From Streptomyces himastatinicus ATCC 53653 (GTDB lineage: Bacteria > Actinomycetota > Actinomycetes > Streptomycetales > Streptomycetaceae), in the NCBI RefSeq assembly GCF_000158915.1, contig NZ_GG657754.1, positions 7,403,923 to 7,451,694 on the forward strand: a stretch of 47,772 bases of DNA, given 5' to 3'. Each line of letters begins with the position of its first letter. Within the stretch, counting starts at the first letter, position 1. Under the pieces are notes generated by a model, which saw only the letters and a program-made list of their open reading frames with translations, made no database searches and had not been told where the DNA came from. Positions 9,017-17,478 of the stretch are shown here, in pieces. The translations under genes and the position numbers were made by a program.

Positions 9017-9031
9017 ACGTGATTTTCACGT
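9017..9031. promoter_or_regulatory. Palindrome in the divergent terD / HpcH promoter region
   Basis: ACGTGATTTTCACGT is a perfect inverted repeat with 6-bp arms and a 3-nt centre. It lies in the 223-bp divergent intergenic region and is more AT-rich than its surroundings, as operators often are. A possible -35 (TTGACC at 9045) follows. No known regulator consensus is recognised. Confidence 0.35.
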
Positions 9032-9127
9032 CCTTGGGGAACTTTTGACCCGGGCCCGGACGTACGATAATCGGCCACTCGAGGGTCGTGTGGCCCGGGT
9101 GGGGATACCGGCAGTGCGGGGAGATAC

Positions 9128-10315
9128 ATGCGGCATTTTGGACATCTGCCGGACGAGGTACGGACGCGCCTCTTCCATCAGCAGCCCGTTGAATTCTCGG
9201 TCGACTCACCGGCCCGGACCCTCGCCGTCGCACTCGGCGCCACCCTCTACAGTCCCGCCACCCGGCCGGTGCTTGCCGAGGACATCGTCAAACAGGCAGG
9301 TCGGGGCGTTGTCTCCATGGTGCTGTGCCTGGAGGACTCGATCCACGACGCCGAGGTGGCGGGCGCTGAGGAGAACCTCGTGCGGCAGTTCGCCGCCCTC
9401 GCCCGGCGTGGAGTGGACACCGATCCGCCGCTGCTCTTCATCCGGGTCCGCACCCCCGAGCAGATCGTCGACCTCGTCCGGCGGCTCGGACCGGCCGTTC
9501 GGCTGCTGTCCGGATTCGTACTGCCCAAGTTCACCGAGGAGCGCGGCGTTCCGTTCCTTGAGGCGCTGATATCGGCCGAAAACCGCGAGGTGGCCGAGGT
9601 ATTGGGCGGCCGGCGGCTCTACGCGATGCCGGTCCTGGAGTCGCCGGAGCTGATGCATCGTGAAACTCGCACCGACACCCTCGCCGGGATCGGCCGGATC
9701 GTCGACAAATACCGGGAGCGAGTGCTGGCACTGCGGCTCGGGGTCACCGACCTGTGCTCCGCGTACGGGCTGCGCCGGGCGCCCGACATGACCGCGTACG
9801 ACGTCCAGCTCGTCGCCTCCGTCATCGGCGACGTGGTGAACATGCTGGGCCGGGCGGACGGCACCGGATTCACCGTCACCGGGCCGGTGTGGGAGTACTT
9901 CAAGCAGCACGAGCGCATGTTCAAGCCGCAGTTGCGGCTCAGCCCCTTCTCCGGGCGGGCCGAATCGCTGCGCACCGCGCTCATCGAGCACGACATGGAC
10001 GGGCTGCTGCGCGAGATCGAACTGGACCGGGCCAACGGGCTCCAGGGCAAGACCTGCATCCACCCCACCCATGTCGCCCCGGTGCACGCCCTGTCCGTCG
10101 TCAGCCACGAGGAGTTCAGCGACGCGGTGGACATCCTCGAACCCGAGCGCGGCGGGGGCGGTGTGCTGCGCTCCGCGTACACCAACAAAATGAACGAGGT
10201 GAAACCGCACCGGGCCTGGGCCGAGCGGACCTTGCAGCGCGCCGAGGTCTTCGGCGTCGCCCGGGAGGACGTGAGCTTCGTGGAACTGCTGGCCGCCGGC
10301 CTGCGGACCGCGTGA
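9128..10315 (+). CDS. HpcH/HpaI aldolase / citrate lyase family protein
   Basis: A 395-residue CitE/HpcH-like protein predicted to be a TIM-barrel C-C lyase or thioesterase using a divalent metal and an acyl substrate. The conserved family segments VVSMVLCLEDSIHDAEV (acidic metal-binding pair) and GKTCIHPTHVAPVHAL are visible. The ATG at 9128 follows GGGGAG with good spacing. It is the first gene of a tight four-gene plus-strand run with two phosphoribosyltransferases and a HAD hydrolase. This is the Ter-linked biosynthetic set predicted by Aravind and colleagues to make a nucleoside-like metabolite. The actual substrate is unknown. Confidence 0.88.
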   Translation: MRHFGHLPDEVRTRLFHQQPVEFSVDSPARTLAVALGATLYSPATRPVLAEDIVKQAGRGVVSMVLCLEDSIHDAEVAGAEENLVRQFAALARRGVDTDPPLLFIRVRTPEQIVDLVRRLGPAVRLLSGFVLPKFTEERGVPFLEALISAENREVAEVLGGRRLYAMPVLESPELMHRETRTDTLAGIGRIVDKYRERVLALRLGVTDLCSAYGLRRAPDMTAYDVQLVASVIGDVVNMLGRADGTGFTVTGPVWEYFKQHERMFKPQLRLSPFSGRAESLRTALIEHDMDGLLREIELDRANGLQGKTCIHPTHVAPVHALSVVSHEEFSDAVDILEPERGGGGVLRSAYTNKMNEVKPHRAWAERTLQRAEVFGVAREDVSFVELLAAGLRTA

Positions 10316-10340
10316 CGTGAGACGAATCGAGGCAGACAGC

Positions 10341-10847
10341 GTGGTGTGGTCGGGACAGTGGGTCGCGGACCGGCTCGGCGTACGGCTCGACGGCGACGGG
10401 CGGTTGCCCGGGCTGCTCGGGCTCGCGCTGCGGCGCAACCCCAAGCGGGCGCATCTGCTCGTGTCGAACGTGCTGGGCAAACACGTCCCCCAGCGCCCCG
10501 CCGCTGTCCACGGCGCGGGCGTGGCGCTCGGGCGGGAGGTGCGCGCCCTGCTGGGCGACGAGCCGGCGGCCCGCGCCGTCGTCCTCGGCTACGCCGAGAC
10601 GGCCACCGGCCTCGGCCACAGCGTCGCGGACGGGCTGGCCCTCGCCCCGTATCTGCACTCGACCCGCCGCCCGGTCGCGGGCGTGCCCACGGTGGGCGGC
10701 TTCGAGGAGGAGCACAGCCACGCCACGTCCCATCTGCTGCTCCCGGAAGACCCCCGGCTGCTGGCCACGGACGGCCCGCTGGTCCTGGTGGACGACGAGT
10801 TCTCCACCGGCCGCACCGTCCTCAACACCATCGCCGCCCTGCGATAA
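10341..10847 (+). CDS. Ter-linked phosphoribosyltransferase, N-terminal part cut by in-frame TAA
   Basis: Encodes the N-terminal part of a PRTase_2-type phosphoribosyltransferase. It contains the PRPP-binding signature LVLVDDEFSTGRTVLNT just before the end. Translation stops at TAA (10845-10847), the rarest stop codon in such genomes. The same frame then continues without interruption as RFPRDHYVVVALVDMRS, the expected next strand of the fold, so the gene looks broken by one codon (for example GAA to TAA). The GTG at 10341 has GAGG 8 nt upstream; a GTG at 10317 touching the preceding stop is an alternative. The product lacks the last part of the catalytic fold. Confidence 0.75.
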   Translation: MVWSGQWVADRLGVRLDGDGRLPGLLGLALRRNPKRAHLLVSNVLGKHVPQRPAAVHGAGVALGREVRALLGDEPAARAVVLGYAETATGLGHSVADGLALAPYLHSTRRPVAGVPTVGGFEEEHSHATSHLLLPEDPRLLATDGPLVLVDDEFSTGRTVLNTIAALR

Positions 10848-10868
10848 CGCTTCCCGCGCGACCACTAT

Positions 10869-13346
10869 GTGGTGGTCGCCCTGGTCGACATGCGCTCCCC
10901 CGAGGACCGCGCCCGCCTGGACGCCTTCGCGTCCGACCTGGGCGCCCGCGTGGACCTCGTCTCCGCCGCGACCGGCACGGTCCACCTCCCGGACGACGTC
11001 CTGGAACGCGGCCGCGCCCTGGTGGCGGCCCACGACCCGGACTCGTCGGGGAAGGGGGCTTCCGCTTCGGGCCTCGCGGTGCCCGCGGCGGATGCCGGGA
11101 CGGCCTCGCCGGGCCCTGCGGTGCCCGCGGCGCCCTCCGCGTCACCGACCATCCCGCCTACCCCGGCGGCGGCCGGGGGCGCGGGCTCGGGCCTTGTGGC
11201 TGTCGCGCCGGGCGCGGGCTCCGGACCGGCTGCCCGGGACGCCGGGCCGGCCGAGGCCGTACGGCCTTCGACCACACCCGCCGACGTGACCGGCGAGCGC
11301 CCCGGCACCGCTCCCGTGGGCGCCCCGGAGGCCGTCCGGGTCGAGCTGGGCTGGCCCGAGGGGCTGCCGGACGGCGGCCGCCACGGCTTCACCCCCGCCC
11401 ACCGCGCCCGCTTGGAGGCCGCGCTCCCGGCCATGGCGGCGCGCCTGGCGCAGGCGCTGACCGCCGATCCCGGCTCCGGGCCGGAACCCGCACCGGCCGA
11501 GGCCCTGACCGCCGCCGATGCCCCGGGGCCGCCGGACCGGGCGGGAGCGGCCCAGGCGCTGCCGCGCGGCGGGGCGCCCGGGTGGCACGATGGCGCCCCG
11601 GCCGGGGCGGGCGTGGCCGAGGCACGGCCGGGCTCACCTGCCCCAGCCGTGCCGCCTGCCGACGGGCTGGCGCCCACCGGGTCGGCGCCCGAACCGGACG
11701 GGGCGGTCGGCGCCGCCGGTGTCCCCGGGCTGCCGGACCGAACACCCCTCGCCGCCGGGCCGCGCAGCGTCCTCGTGCTCGGCTTCGAGGAGCTTATGTA
11801 CGCCCCGCTGCGGCTCGCCGGGGCGCTGGACGACGTACTCGGCGGGGCCGAGGTGCGGTATTCGACCACCACGCGGTCGCCCGTGCTCGCCGTGGACGAC
11901 CCCGGGTACGCGATCCGTACCGCGCTCACCTTCCCCGCCCATGACGCCCCCGCCGACGGGCCCGGTCCGCGCTACGCCTACAACGTGGCGCCCGGCACCG
12001 ACCCCGCGCGCCGCTTCGACGCGGTCGTCGCCGTCGTGGACTCGGCCGCCGACACCCCCGCCCTGCACGCCCCCGACGGGCTGCTCGCGCGGCTGGCCCC
12101 GCACACCGACCGGTTGCTGCTGGCCGTCGTCCCCTCGTACGTACCAACTCCCCCCACAGTCACCGCTCCCGTCCCCGAACGACAGGCCCCCTCCATGCAC
12201 CAACCGCCGCCCGAGCCGCTGCGCGGTCCCGCATTCTCGTCCTACGCCCCCGACGACGTCGGCTGGCTGCTCCAGGACTTCTCCCACGTCACCCTCGAGG
12301 CCCCCACCGAGGAGCGCGAGGAGGCGATCCAGAGCGGCGGGGCGCACTACGCCGAGTCGCTGCCCGTCGAGTACCAGCCCAGCGAGGCGTACCAGGAGCT
12401 GTTCCGGGCCGCGCTCGACACCTCCGCCGCCCGTATCGCCCGCGCGGTCGGCGCCGTCACCGAGACCGTGCTCGCCGAGCGCTCCCCGCGCCCGGTCCTG
12501 GTCTCGCTCGCCCGGGCCGGTACCCCCGTCGGTGTGCTGATGCGCCGCTGGGCGCGCCACGCCCACGGGCTGGACCTGCCGCACTACGCGGTCTCCATCG
12601 TGCGCGGCCGCGGCATCGACACCGCCGCGCTGCGCTGGCTGGCCGACCACCACGACCCGGCCGATGTCGTCTTCGTCGACGGCTGGACGGGCAAGGGCGC
12701 GATCACCCGCGAGCTGTCGGACGCCCTCGCCCCGTACCCGGACTTCGACCCGCGGATCGCCGTCCTCGCCGACCCGGGCCGCTGCGTGGACACCTACGGC
12801 ACCCGCGACGACTTCCTCGTCCCCTCCGCATGCCTCAACTCGACCGTCTCCGGGCTGATATCGCGCACCGTGCTCCGCTCCGACCTCGTCGGACCGGACG
12901 ACTTCCACGGCGCGAAGTTCTACCGCGAGCTGGCCGGTGCCGACCTCTCCGGCGCCTTCGTCGACGCCATCACGGCCCGCTTCGAGGAGGTCGCCGACGA
13001 CGTGGCGGCGGGCGTGAAGGAGCTGGCCGCCGCCGACCGCACCCCGACCTGGGAGGGGTGGCGGGCCGTCGAGCGGATCAGCGAGGAGTACGGCATCCAC
13101 GACGTCAACCTGGTCAAGCCGGGTGTCGGCGAGACGACGCGCGTGCTGCTGCGCCGCGTCCCCTGGAAGATCCTCGCCAAGCGGGGCGCGGGCGCGGACC
13201 TGGACCACGTACGGCTGCTCGCCGAGCAGCGCGGGGTGCCGGTCGAGGAGACGGACGGCCTGCCGTACACCTGCGTGGGGCTGATCCACCCGCGCTACAC
13301 ACGCGGCGCCACGGGCGCGGACGGCAAGGCGGTGGCGGCGAGATGA
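10869..13346 (+). CDS. PRTase C-terminal part and TRSP domain fused in frame to StiP-type phosphoribosyltransferase
   Basis: The 825-residue frame continues the interrupted phosphoribosyltransferase: residues 1-60 complete its fold. A long Ala/Gly/Pro linker follows, then a TRSP-like domain (SVLVLGFEELMYAPLRLAG) to about residue 425. From an ATG at 12195 it becomes a full StiP/PRTase_3 protein (EEREEAIQSGGAHYAESLPV, PVLVSLARAGTPVGVLMRR, VVFVDGWTGKGAITREL) with a probable C-terminal PELOTA-like segment. In relatives these are, to my knowledge, normally two genes; here no stop separates them. The GTG at 10869 has no ribosome site and could work only by reinitiation after the TAA 21 nt upstream. 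StiP itself may start at 12195. Confidence 0.72.
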   Translation: MVVALVDMRSPEDRARLDAFASDLGARVDLVSAATGTVHLPDDVLERGRALVAAHDPDSSGKGASASGLAVPAADAGTASPGPAVPAAPSASPTIPPTPAAAGGAGSGLVAVAPGAGSGPAARDAGPAEAVRPSTTPADVTGERPGTAPVGAPEAVRVELGWPEGLPDGGRHGFTPAHRARLEAALPAMAARLAQALTADPGSGPEPAPAEALTAADAPGPPDRAGAAQALPRGGAPGWHDGAPAGAGVAEARPGSPAPAVPPADGLAPTGSAPEPDGAVGAAGVPGLPDRTPLAAGPRSVLVLGFEELMYAPLRLAGALDDVLGGAEVRYSTTTRSPVLAVDDPGYAIRTALTFPAHDAPADGPGPRYAYNVAPGTDPARRFDAVVAVVDSAADTPALHAPDGLLARLAPHTDRLLLAVVPSYVPTPPTVTAPVPERQAPSMHQPPPEPLRGPAFSSYAPDDVGWLLQDFSHVTLEAPTEEREEAIQSGGAHYAESLPVEYQPSEAYQELFRAALDTSAARIARAVGAVTETVLAERSPRPVLVSLARAGTPVGVLMRRWARHAHGLDLPHYAVSIVRGRGIDTAALRWLADHHDPADVVFVDGWTGKGAITRELSDALAPYPDFDPRIAVLADPGRCVDTYGTRDDFLVPSACLNSTVSGLISRTVLRSDLVGPDDFHGAKFYRELAGADLSGAFVDAITARFEEVADDVAAGVKELAAADRTPTWEGWRAVERISEEYGIHDVNLVKPGVGETTRVLLRRVPWKILAKRGAGADLDHVRLLAEQRGVPVEETDGLPYTCVGLIHPRYTRGATGADGKAVAAR

Positions 13347-13380
13347 ACGCAATGACGACCTACCCGGCGGAGGCGGCCCG

Positions 13381-14241
13381 ATGACCGTTCTGGTGGCAAG
13401 CGATCTCGACCGCACGCTGATCTACTCGGCGGCGGCGCTCGGACTCGACATGCCCGACGCCGAGGCGCCCCGGCTGCTGTGCGTCGAGGTGTACCAGGGC
13501 AAGCCCCTGTCGTACCTGACGGAGGCCGCGGCCGGGCTGGTCGCGGAGCTGGGCCGTACCGCCGTCTTCGTACCGACGACCACCCGCACCCCCGAGCAGT
13601 ACCGGCGGGTCCATCTCCCCGGCCCGCCCCCGCGCTTCGCGATCTGCGCGAACGGCGGCCATCTGCTGGTCGACGGCGAGTCCGACCCCGAGTGGCACGC
13701 GGCCGTGCGCGGCGCCCTGGCCGACTCCTGCGCCCCGCTGGAGGAGGTCCGCGCCCATCTCACCGCCACCGCCGACCCGGCCTGGCTGCTCAAGGAGCGG
13801 GTCGCGGAGGACCTGTTCGCGTACCTCGTCGTGGAGCGGAAGCTGCTGCCCGACGAGTACGTCAAGGAGCTGACGGTGTGGGCGGAGCCGCGCGGCTGGA
13901 CGGTCTCGCTCCAGGGCCGCAAGATCTACGCCGTTCCGAAGCCGCTCACCAAGAGCGCGGCCGTCGCCGAGGTCAAGCGCCGCGCCGGCGCGGACGAGGT
14001 GCTCACCGCGGGCGACTCCTTCCTCGACGCCGACCTGCTGGAGGCCGCCGACCACGCCTGGCGCCCCGGCCACGGCGAACTCGCCACGGCGGGCTGGACG
14101 GCCCCGCACGTCACGGCGGTCGAGGAGCAGGGCGTCGCGGCGGGCGAGGCGATCGCCCGCGCCCTGTCCGAACACGCCTCCCTGCACTGGGCGAAGGCCC
14201 GCCGCGAGGTCATCCGCGCCGTTTCCCGCGGCCGGGACTGA
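13381..14241 (+). CDS. HAD family hydrolase of the Ter biosynthetic cluster
   Basis: A 286-residue HAD-superfamily phosphohydrolase. Motif I is ASDLDRTLIY (nucleophile D8, acid D10), and motif IV is TAGDSFLDADLL (D212, D216). The cap region in between resembles Cof-type enzymes. In this cluster it probably removes a phosphate from a product of the phosphoribosyltransferases. The ATG at 13381 follows GGAGG. It lies 34 nt behind the StiP stop, the gap being spanned by a 13-codon frame with ATGA overlaps at both ends. Its 3' end overlaps the convergent DedA gene by 32 bp. Confidence 0.9.
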   Translation: MTVLVASDLDRTLIYSAAALGLDMPDAEAPRLLCVEVYQGKPLSYLTEAAAGLVAELGRTAVFVPTTTRTPEQYRRVHLPGPPPRFAICANGGHLLVDGESDPEWHAAVRGALADSCAPLEEVRAHLTATADPAWLLKERVAEDLFAYLVVERKLLPDEYVKELTVWAEPRGWTVSLQGRKIYAVPKPLTKSAAVAEVKRRAGADEVLTAGDSFLDADLLEAADHAWRPGHGELATAGWTAPHVTAVEEQGVAAGEAIARALSEHASLHWAKARREVIRAVSRGRD

Positions 14242-14842
14242 GCAGCGCCGCGAGCCGGGTGACGGCGAAGCCGAGCGCCGCCAGTACGGCGGCGCCCAGC
14301 ACGGCCTTGGAGTACGCCGAGACGTAGTCCGTCACCCGGTGCCAGTGGTCGCCGAGCGCGTAACCGGCCAGCACGAAGGCCGCGTTCCAGATCAGGCTGC
14401 CGAGAGTGGTGAGGGCGAGGAAGACCGGGACCGGCATCCGTTCGACGCCGGCCGGTACCGAGATCATGCTGCGGAAGATCGGGATCATGCGGCCGAAGAA
14501 GACCGCCTTGGTGCCGTGCCGCTGGAACCACCGCTCGGTCCGGTCGATGTCGGCGGCCCTGACCAGCGGCAGCCGCGTGGCGATCGCGCGGGTCCGGTCC
14601 CGGCCGAGCAGAGCGCCCACCCCGTACAGGGCGAGCGCGCCGACGACCGAACCGGCCGTGGTCCACAGCAGCGCGGCGTACAGGTTCATCCGCCCCTGAC
14701 CCGCCGCGAACCCGGCGAGCGGCAGGATCACCTCGCTGGGCAGCGGCGGGAACAGGTTCTCCAGTGCGATGGCGGCGCCCGCGCCCGGCGCCCCGAGGGC
14801 GTCCATGAGGCCGGTGGCCCAGTCCGTGATGCGATCGGTCAT
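14210..14842 (-). CDS. DedA family membrane protein
   Basis: A 210-residue DedA/SNARE-associated membrane protein. The signature ALENLFPPLPSEVILPLAG near the N-terminus, RWFQRHGTKAVFFGRMIPIFRS in the middle (glycine and arginine conserved) and several hydrophobic spans fit the family, which flips or maintains lipid carriers such as undecaprenyl phosphate. The ATG at 14842 (MTDRITDW) is preferred over an ATG at 14881 that adds a short Arg-rich extension. No clear ribosome site is seen. It is convergent with the HAD gene and unrelated to the Ter genes by function. Confidence 0.88.
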   Translation of the reverse strand: MTDRITDWATGLMDALGAPGAGAAIALENLFPPLPSEVILPLAGFAAGQGRMNLYAALLWTTAGSVVGALALYGVGALLGRDRTRAIATRLPLVRAADIDRTERWFQRHGTKAVFFGRMIPIFRSMISVPAGVERMPVPVFLALTTLGSLIWNAAFVLAGYALGDHWHRVTDYVSAYSKAVLGAAVLAALGFAVTRLAALLSPGRGKRRG

Positions 14843-14977
14843 GCCACGGAACGCTAGAAACGGGCCCGCCCGCCGGACCATGAGGCCGACCGCCCGGTCG
14901 TACGGGTCCCCACCGCACCCGCACCCTGCGGAAAACCTCAGTGTGCGGGGGCGTGGCGGCGGCTAGCGTTGCGGTCC

Positions 14978-16144
14978 ATGGGGACGTCGGCGGGGAACTG
15001 GTCACGGCACGGGCTGCGGCTGGTGGCCGGGCTGCTGATCGGCGCGGTCACCGCCGTCGCCGAGCTGCTCTACACCGTGGCCGCCGGGCTGACCCTGCTG
15101 AGCGTGACCACCCGGCCCCGCGCCCGCGCCCGTGTCCTGCGCCCCCTGACGGCGGGCGCCCGATGGCTCACCGAGGCGGAACGCCGCAGGCTGGCCCGCT
15201 TCCTCGACGCCCGGATCACCTCCGAGTACGGCGGCGAGCAGGCGCTGCGCTACCTCGCCACGCGCTGGGCGCTCGGCCTGCTCGGCGGGGTGGTGCCCGC
15301 GCTGGCCGCGATCGGCGCTGGTTTCGGCTCGCTGCTGCTGTGGGGCGTACCGGTGCTCGGCGGCGACCACTGGTTCGACCTGATCATGACCGGGTTCGGC
15401 GGCGTGGTCCTGTTCATCCTCGCGGCGCAGGGCGTCGTGGCGGTCGCGGCCTGGGAGGCGCGGCTCGCCCGCCACTTGCTCGGCCCCAGCCCGCGGGACG
15501 CCCTCCACCACCGGATCGAGGAGCTGGCCGCCAGCCGCGCCGGGGTCGTGGACGCCGTGGACGAGGAGCGGCGGCGCATCGAACGCGATCTGCACGACGG
15601 GGTGCAGCAGCGGCTCGTCGCGCTCGGCATGCTGCTGGGCCGGGCGCGCCGCAGCCGGGACGCGGAGCGGGCGCACGCCCTGCTCGTCCAGGCCCACGAG
15701 GAGAGCCGCCAGGCCCTCAGCGACCTGCGCGAGGTGGCGTGGCGCGCCTATCCGGCCGCGCTGGACGAGGCCGGGCTGCGGGTGGCGCTGGAGGGGGTCG
15801 CCGAGCGGTCGGCGATCCCGGTCCGGCTGGAGTACGGGCTGGCGGCGGAGCCGGGTACGAGGGTCCGTACGGTCGCGTACTTCGTCGTCTCCGAGGCCGT
15901 GACGAACGCGGTCAAGCACTCGGGCGCGTCCCGTATCGAGGTGGCGCTGACGGATACAGCTGCGGGCGTTCTCCTCGTACGGATCACCGACGACGGCACC
16001 GGAGGCGCCGACCCGGCGGGCGGTGGTCTGCTCGGGCTGGCGCGCCGGGCCGCCGCGCTCGACGGCCGGCTCCGGGTGGTCAGCCCGCCCGGCGGCCCCA
16101 CCACCATCACCGCGGAGCTGCCATGCCTGCCCCCTTGCGCCTGA
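14978..16144 (+). CDS. Sensor histidine kinase (HisKA_3 type)
   Basis: A membrane sensor kinase of 388 residues. It has four hydrophobic segments in the first half, including a DUF-type sensor, then the HisKA_3 dimerisation helix RRRIERDLHDGVQQRLVALG with the phospho-accepting histidine in DLHDG. The HATPase domain has VVSEAVTNAVKHSGAS (N box) and DDGTGG (G1). No Shine-Dalgarno sequence precedes the ATG at 14978, but TAGCGT lies 8 nt upstream as a possible -10, suggesting a leaderless transcript. It overlaps the response regulator gene by 22 bp, so the two are a translationally coupled pair. Confidence 0.93.
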   Translation: MGTSAGNWSRHGLRLVAGLLIGAVTAVAELLYTVAAGLTLLSVTTRPRARARVLRPLTAGARWLTEAERRRLARFLDARITSEYGGEQALRYLATRWALGLLGGVVPALAAIGAGFGSLLLWGVPVLGGDHWFDLIMTGFGGVVLFILAAQGVVAVAAWEARLARHLLGPSPRDALHHRIEELAASRAGVVDAVDEERRRIERDLHDGVQQRLVALGMLLGRARRSRDAERAHALLVQAHEESRQALSDLREVAWRAYPAALDEAGLRVALEGVAERSAIPVRLEYGLAAEPGTRVRTVAYFVVSEAVTNAVKHSGASRIEVALTDTAAGVLLVRITDDGTGGADPAGGGLLGLARRAAALDGRLRVVSPPGGPTTITAELPCLPPCA

Positions 16145-16782
16145 TCCTCGCCGACGACTCGACCCTGCTGCGCGAGGGCCTGGTGCGGCTGCTCGCCGAC
16201 GAGGGCCACGAGGTGGTGACCGCCGTCGGCGACGGCACCGCGCTGCTCGAGGCCGTGGACCGGAACCCGGATGTGGACGCCGCCGTCGTGGACGTCCGCA
16301 TGCCGCCCACCCACACCGACGAGGGGCTGCGGGCGGCCCTGGAGATCCGGCGGCGCCACCCGGCGGTCGGCGTGCTCGTCCTGTCGCAGTACGTCGAGAA
16401 GCGGTACGCGACCGAGCTGCTGAGCGGGCCGGGTGAGGGCGTCGGCTACCTCCTCAAGGACCGCGTCGTCCAGGTCGACGAGTTCCTCGACGCCCTGGAG
16501 CGGGTCGCCGCGGGCCGTGCCGCGTTCGACCCCGAGGTGGTCCGCCGCCTGCTCTCCCGCAGCACCCACACCGACCCGCTGGCCCGGCTCACCCCGCGCG
16601 AGCGCGACGTCCTCGACGCGATGGCCCAGGGCCACGCCAACGCCACGATCGCCGAGCGGCTGCACGTATCGCGCAGCGCCGTCGAGAAGCACATCAACGC
16701 GATCTTCGACAAGCTCGAACTCCCGGGAAGCTCGGGATACTCTCGCCGCGTTCTGGCGGTACTGCGCTACCTGGGAACCTAG
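16123..16782 (+). CDS. LuxR-family (NarL type) response regulator
   Basis: A 219-residue regulator. The receiver domain has the acidic pair D11/D12 and phospho-acceptor D57 in VVDVRMPP. The C-terminal LuxR helix-turn-helix begins LTPRERDVLDAMAQGHANATIAE and contains HVSRSAVEKHINAIF. It would be phosphorylated by the kinase encoded immediately upstream, with which it overlaps by 22 bp. The ATG at 16123 gives the standard short lead (MPAPLRLILADD). Its regulon cannot be read from the window; the neighbouring methyltransferase is a possible co-transcribed gene. Confidence 0.94.
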   Translation: MPAPLRLILADDSTLLREGLVRLLADEGHEVVTAVGDGTALLEAVDRNPDVDAAVVDVRMPPTHTDEGLRAALEIRRRHPAVGVLVLSQYVEKRYATELLSGPGEGVGYLLKDRVVQVDEFLDALERVAAGRAAFDPEVVRRLLSRSTHTDPLARLTPRERDVLDAMAQGHANATIAERLHVSRSAVEKHINAIFDKLELPGSSGYSRRVLAVLRYLGT

Positions 16783-16815
16783 GCAGAAGTCCGGCAAGAG
16801 AGGGAGGCCCACCTC

Positions 16816-17478
16816 GTGGCCGAGAGCAAGAGCACCCCGATCACCAGCGAGTTGTACGGCTACATGCTGGCCCACAACCCGCCGCTCGACCCCGTACAGC
16901 GCGAACTGGTCGAGGTGACGCACGCACAGCTGCCGCAGTACGCCGGGATGCAGTCCGCCGAGGAACAGGGCCCGCTGCTGGCGTTCCTGGTCCGGCTGAC
17001 CGGCGCCCGCCACATCGTGGAGGTCGGCACCTTCACCGGCTTCTCCGCGCTGTCCATGGCTCAGGCCCTGCCCGCCGACGGCACGCTGGTCGCCCTCGAC
17101 GTATCGGACGAGTGGACCGCGTACGGGCGGGCGGCGTGGGCCGAGGCGGGCGTCGCCGACCGTATCGACCTGCGGATCGCGCCCGCCCTGGACTCCCTGC
17201 GCGCGATGCCCGCCGAACCGCACATCGACCTGGCCTACCTCGACGCGGACAAGGGCAACTACATCCCGTACTGGGAGGAGCTGGTGCCGCGGCTGAACCC
17301 GGGCGGGCTGATCGTCGCGGACAACGTCTTCTACCACGGGGACGTCATCGACCCGGCGGCCACCGGTGGCGGCGCCGCGATCAAGGAGTTCAACGACCAT
17401 GTGGCGGCCGACGACCGCATGGAGGCGGTCATGCTCACGATCGCCGACGGCCTGACCCTGGCTCGCCGCCGCCGCTGA
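16816..17478 (+). CDS. Class I SAM-dependent O-methyltransferase (CCoAOMT family)
   Basis: A 220-residue O-methyltransferase of the small metal-dependent catechol/caffeoyl-CoA type. SAM-binding motif EVGTFTGFSALSMA, the acidic ribose-binding strand VALDVSD and the metal-binding segment YLDADKGNY followed by ADNVFYHGDV are all present. The GTG at 16816 follows GAGAGGGAGG. It starts 33 nt after the response regulator and may be read through from it. Its end overlaps the convergent DUF4383 gene by 44 bp. Substrate unknown. Confidence 0.92.
   Translation: MAESKSTPITSELYGYMLAHNPPLDPVQRELVEVTHAQLPQYAGMQSAEEQGPLLAFLVRLTGARHIVEVGTFTGFSALSMAQALPADGTLVALDVSDEWTAYGRAAWAEAGVADRIDLRIAPALDSLRAMPAEPHIDLAYLDADKGNYIPYWEELVPRLNPGGLIVADNVFYHGDVIDPAATGGGAAIKEFNDHVAADDRMEAVMLTIADGLTLARRRR

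Noticed and set aside
10845..10847. Selenocysteine or programmed recoding at the PRTase stop
   Set aside because: The codon is TAA, not TGA, and no structured element or slippery sequence is visible. A nonsense mutation or sequence error is more likely.
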